From contig JAJKFH010003229.1 in the NCBI GenBank assembly GCA_023333565.1, positions 3,508,001 to 3,572,000 on the forward strand: DNA of 64,000 nt, given 5' to 3'. The notes beneath the pieces are model-generated. The model worked only from the letters and a program-made list of their open reading frames with translations, did no database searches and was not told where the DNA came from. Positions 60,201 to 64,000 of this stretch are shown here, piece by piece. Every line of letters begins with the position of its first letter. Position 1 is the first letter of the stretch. A program made the position numbers and the translations under genes. The DNA comes from Puffinus mauretanicus. Taxonomy: Eukaryota > Chordata > Aves > Procellariiformes > Procellariidae.

Positions 60201-63200
60201 GACTCATTCGATAAGGATCAGTTATCACTTGTGCATTATCACTCTTAATTTACTGGTGTAATTTAACTTATGGGCAACTTTGGTTTTTGACTGGAGTTTC
60301 CTGGAATCCTGCATTCTATAGAAAGACAAAACTGGTTTTCCTGCAATGTTCAATATATTGCTGCGGATTTATATTCTTTATTAAAATAATACTCTGTATG
60401 TTTACCATGACTTATAAGTGTTTGCAGTGTGATCGGCACTCTGGATAGATCTACCTCACACCATGGAGAGGGATTTACTTATTGTTCTCTAAATGGTGGC
60501 ATCAAATACAGGCCACACTAAAATCAGATCCCTGAAATCAGTAGGTTTTTGAGGGAAGTTTGTCTTTTCCGCACTGTTTGTACTCTGGCAGGATTAAGCT
60601 TGTAGGCCTGGCACCGTGATTCTGTACCTGAGAGTTAAACTGATGCCTATGGATGCTGATCTGTTCTTTTACTGTTTGTAAACTGAAGTATTACTGACAG
60701 GCAGACTGTAGTGGAACTGTGCTTTGAAAGCCTTTTGGAAACTTCATAGGACCTGCCTGCTTAGTGGAGTGAATCAGTGTGCAGAAGCTTTGGACAGAGC
60801 TAGCTTTCGATTTCGTTTTAAGCTCCACCATCAGTACACAGGTATAGTTTAAGGTCCTGGGTTCTAACCTAGAAAACCTTGTGAAGTTTAACAGCTGGTC
60901 GCCTCAGAGGTTGACTCTTACTTTGCGCTGTTGGAGTGATACAAGTGACCAAAGTGAAATAAGGTGTTTCTGCAGGCAGCCCTTTGATGCAGGCAGCTGG
61001 ATCTGGTGTTTGCACTTAAGATATTCTAGCTGTGGGGCTTTCTCTTGTATTCTCAATGAATGCCAAGATTTGAGCATGGTGTAAAATACTTCTTTCTGGC
61101 CAGGGGGTTACTTTTGAACTATTTACTGAGGCAAGTTGGAACAGTGGGAATTTATGGATTGTCTGTTATGAGTATTCAGATTTTTATGCTCTGCCATATT
61201 TTACTACTCTAGACTTGGCTTTAGTGTTAAAAAAAATACTTGTTTTATTTCTACTGCTGCTGAGACAATATCTAAAACTGCTGTTGGTGGATATCTAAGC
61301 ACTGAGGGTGTGGCTTGTCTATATGTGATGCTTAGTGTAACCATTTATTTTAATAATTTGCAGACAGGAGGAAACATCTGCCTTTAACAAAATATCTTGG
61401 ATAACCGTATGGAAATGGGACTGCCCACTAATCCTCTGGCTCCAGGATTTACAGAGATTCCAAATCATACAGCAAGATAATAATAAGGAGCTCACTTTGC
61501 AACTCGTTATTAAGCAAATGGAGGTTTTGCACTTGAAAGCTTATGGGATAGAATATTAACTTTGTAGGAGACAAACCGCTGTTTAGGTTTTCTGTGCAAT
61601 CTGGGCTTGCTTTTGCCAGTAGACACATGAGAACAGACTTCCCACTTTGCTCCTCCATAGCTATCTCACCACGGTCTTCTGGTCTGATGTGGAGGCTGGC
61701 AAGATTATGAGACTAGACAAGGTCTTATTGTAGGTGCAAGACTGAAGATCAAAGTATGTCGGAAATTACTTCCTTCTCTGGCAATACTGTGGTACTGCTG
61801 TTCCTCCTGTCCATCAGAGGCAGAGAGACTGCTGAGAGCTAACAGCCGTTAAACAAAGACTAAATAATTCTTTTGAAAAATTCAGTGTTTAACTGTGGCT
61901 TAAGAGATGATGTGAACACATGGAATTTAGGACACAGGGCAGGGAAACAGATACAGAAATACATATTATATGTGATGGTTAATAGTCTGTTTAGCACAAT
62001 ATAGGGTTTGTAAGAACAGCTGTAACAAATGTATTCACATTGTCACATTAAAATTAATTATTCAGTGCTGTAGAAAACCTGCACAATAGGAAGCAAGTTT
62101 TTTTTTTTAATTAGGAAACACAAATTACATTTTTAGTGAATCATTTGTTTGAAAAAAACCTGCAATTCTAAGGCAGCCACCATTCTGAGTTTGAATTAAT
62201 TTCTGGGCATGTGTGTAAGCCAATAGCAATAAAAATTTTAGAAACTGTTCACCACTTGTAAAATCTCTGCCTCTTTCTGGTAACTTTGTGGTTGTAATTC
62301 TTTGTCCCCTTTCTTGTTAAGTATTTTAAAACATAGTATTTCATTTTCAATTAAATGAAATTTGACTTCAAAGGGTTTTTCCCACACTCTCCATAAGTGA
62401 GACGAGAAGAAGCAAAAAACTGTTTGTGTCCAACTGGATAAGAATTATTTTTCTTGTTTTCTGTGTTTGCTTGTTTATTTAGGAGAAGAAAAATCAGATT
62501 ACACAGTCAACAGAAGCAGAAAACACTGTCTTTATGAAACCAGCTTTCAGCTTACTGTGTTTCTTGTGAGTAAAACCTGGGAACATTCACCTCTTCGAGC
62601 ACTATTTTGCATGATATCTATTTTGCCAGATCAGTTCTAAATAGGGTCAAACCTTGATGTCCTTAATTTAAGTTCTGTGCTTCTGAATTTCTGAGAGAAA
62701 TCTTCCACAGGTTCAGTGATACATTATTGCAAGCCTTGGTTCCCTTACTCTGTACTTTGTACTCAGTTCCTTTACTCTGTACTTAACCTCCTACTGGCAT
62801 CAGTAGGTCAGAAGCACTGGGGGCTTTGTCCTTCATGATTATCACAAAACCCATAAAGCTCACTTTAGGTCTCAAAAGAGTTCATGCCAAACATTTTGCA
62901 CAGAAACAACAAATAGCTCCCTGCTGTTCCTTTTAGCCTTTCTTTTTCCCTCCCCATATTATCTAGGGCAAAAGGGGTTCTGGATTTTTAAAGTGATTTT
63001 TATTTGTGTATAATCTGTTTGCAATGTACTGTATAATCTGTGTTTACAGTAACCCATTCTGTTGAACCTGTGTTAAAATGCCTTATTTTATATTGTCTAC
63101 GTCAGGCATTCAAAAAACACGTTCAGTCTTTTTTTCCTCCCCCCGTAATGAGTGAGACTTAAAAATCACCAAGAACAGTAGATGTGTTTTGTAATTATTT

Positions 63201-64000
63201 GCTTTCTAGCTTTTGGAAGTTGGCTTTTTTTGGTGTTTCTTCCTCATGCTGATAAGAAAGTTAAGTTTGTGGTTTTGGTTTGGGTTTTTTTAACATCATG
63301 ATGACTACATGAACATCTTGTAGTCACTACTTCAGAAGATGGGATTTTAAGGCAGCTAAGTGTCTTGGAATGCAGTAAAATTCTGGATACTAGCAGATTG
63401 ATTTACTATGGGATGTAACCATGAAGTATTTAAGACTAAGAAGGAATATGTAACTAACTCTTAAGCATTTTTGTTTTTGCAATATACTGGTAAAAATTTC
63501 TAGTCAGATTATACTTGAAGGAGGAGAAAGAAATCCTATGCAAAAGACAACAATTCTTAGGCCTAAGTTTATAAAATGTGGCAATAGTTAGGTGTCTCAG
63601 TCTTCATGGGAGATATGTGGACAGATTGCTGAGATTCACTAGATTCAGGTGCATATTTTCAGTAGGGTTCTGTGCTGCTGGTGCAGCCCAACAACACAGT
63701 ACAGGGGTGACAAATGTCAGGTTCTCTGAAATTCTGCTGAAGGGCCCTAAGAGGGATTTGAACACTTCTCCTTGGTACTATTGAGAAGTACCGGTGGCAC
63801 AATCTTCGTTTGTGGCATCTATTTAGCTTTTCAGGTTTCAGCATGTTGATCTTGGGAACACACGATAAGAAGGACTTTCTGGGCCATTAGCTGCAGCTGC
63901 TTCCGACTGAGGTGAATGACATTATCTGATTAAGATGCACCTAAAAGCAGAGCTTTGTGTCTGTCTTTCCCCACTCTACCAACATTAGAAGGATGTTTGC
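57201..64000. other. intergenic DNA beyond the SCAF4 promoter
   Basis: AT-rich DNA with no recognisable exon, RNA gene or transposon. Frames are all under 100 codons and unlike any family I know. In human the next gene on this side is HUNK, but none of its kinase exons is visible here. A short duplicated word TTACTCTGTACTT lies near 62740-62785. Confidence 0.6.

Noticed and set aside
1..64000. CRISPR arrays, operons or other prokaryote-type systems
   Set aside because: The window is clearly vertebrate: spliced genes, CpG islands, CR1 LINE. No regularly spaced short repeats with unique spacers were seen.

Overview
This window is vertebrate nuclear DNA, most likely from a bird. It has short coding exons separated by GT-AG introns, two CpG-island promoters, and a CR1 LINE with the typical avian 3' end. 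It holds two protein-coding genes in tail-to-tail (convergent) orientation: SOD1 on the + strand and SCAF4 on the - strand. This neighbour pair is also known from human chromosome 21. I reconstructed both coding sequences exon by exon. Reading phase is kept across every junction.

Region by region: 1-770 is upstream DNA without a recognised gene. The SOD1 CpG island with TATA and inverted CCAAT boxes lies at about 770-1700. SOD1 has five coding exons (1297-1371, 2181-2274, 2780-2849, 5073-5187, 6335-6445) and encodes a 154-residue Cu/Zn superoxide dismutase with all metal ligands. Its first intron begins with GC rather than GT. A CR1 fragment lies in intron 4. The stretch from about 6900 to 8760 is the gap between the two gene ends. 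About 8800-10420 is probably SCAF4 3' UTR.

SCAF4 has 20 coding exons between 10421 and 56438, totalling 3231 nt including the stop (1076 residues). It encodes an RNA polymerase II CTD-interacting domain (exons 1-5), Pro/Gln-rich linkers, an RS-like segment (exons 11-12), an RRM (exons 13-15), long Pro-rich segments (exons 16-20) and an Arg/Asp-rich tail. Intron 1 is 11.4 kb. Intron 16 holds a pair of ~320-bp direct repeats about 2.35 kb apart, probably a decayed LTR-type element. The SCAF4 CpG-island promoter is at about 55.9-57.2 kb. The rest, to 64000, is intergenic with no recognised gene.

The two genes do not share a pathway. SOD1 removes cytosolic superoxide; SCAF4 acts in the nucleus to control RNA polymerase II transcript termination. 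I found no undescribed system. The points most worth a second look are the GC-AG intron and cysteine changes in SOD1, the UG-repeat acceptor of the last SCAF4 exon, the repeat pair in intron 16, and an ER-x-GNR peptide repeat in the SCAF4 tail.
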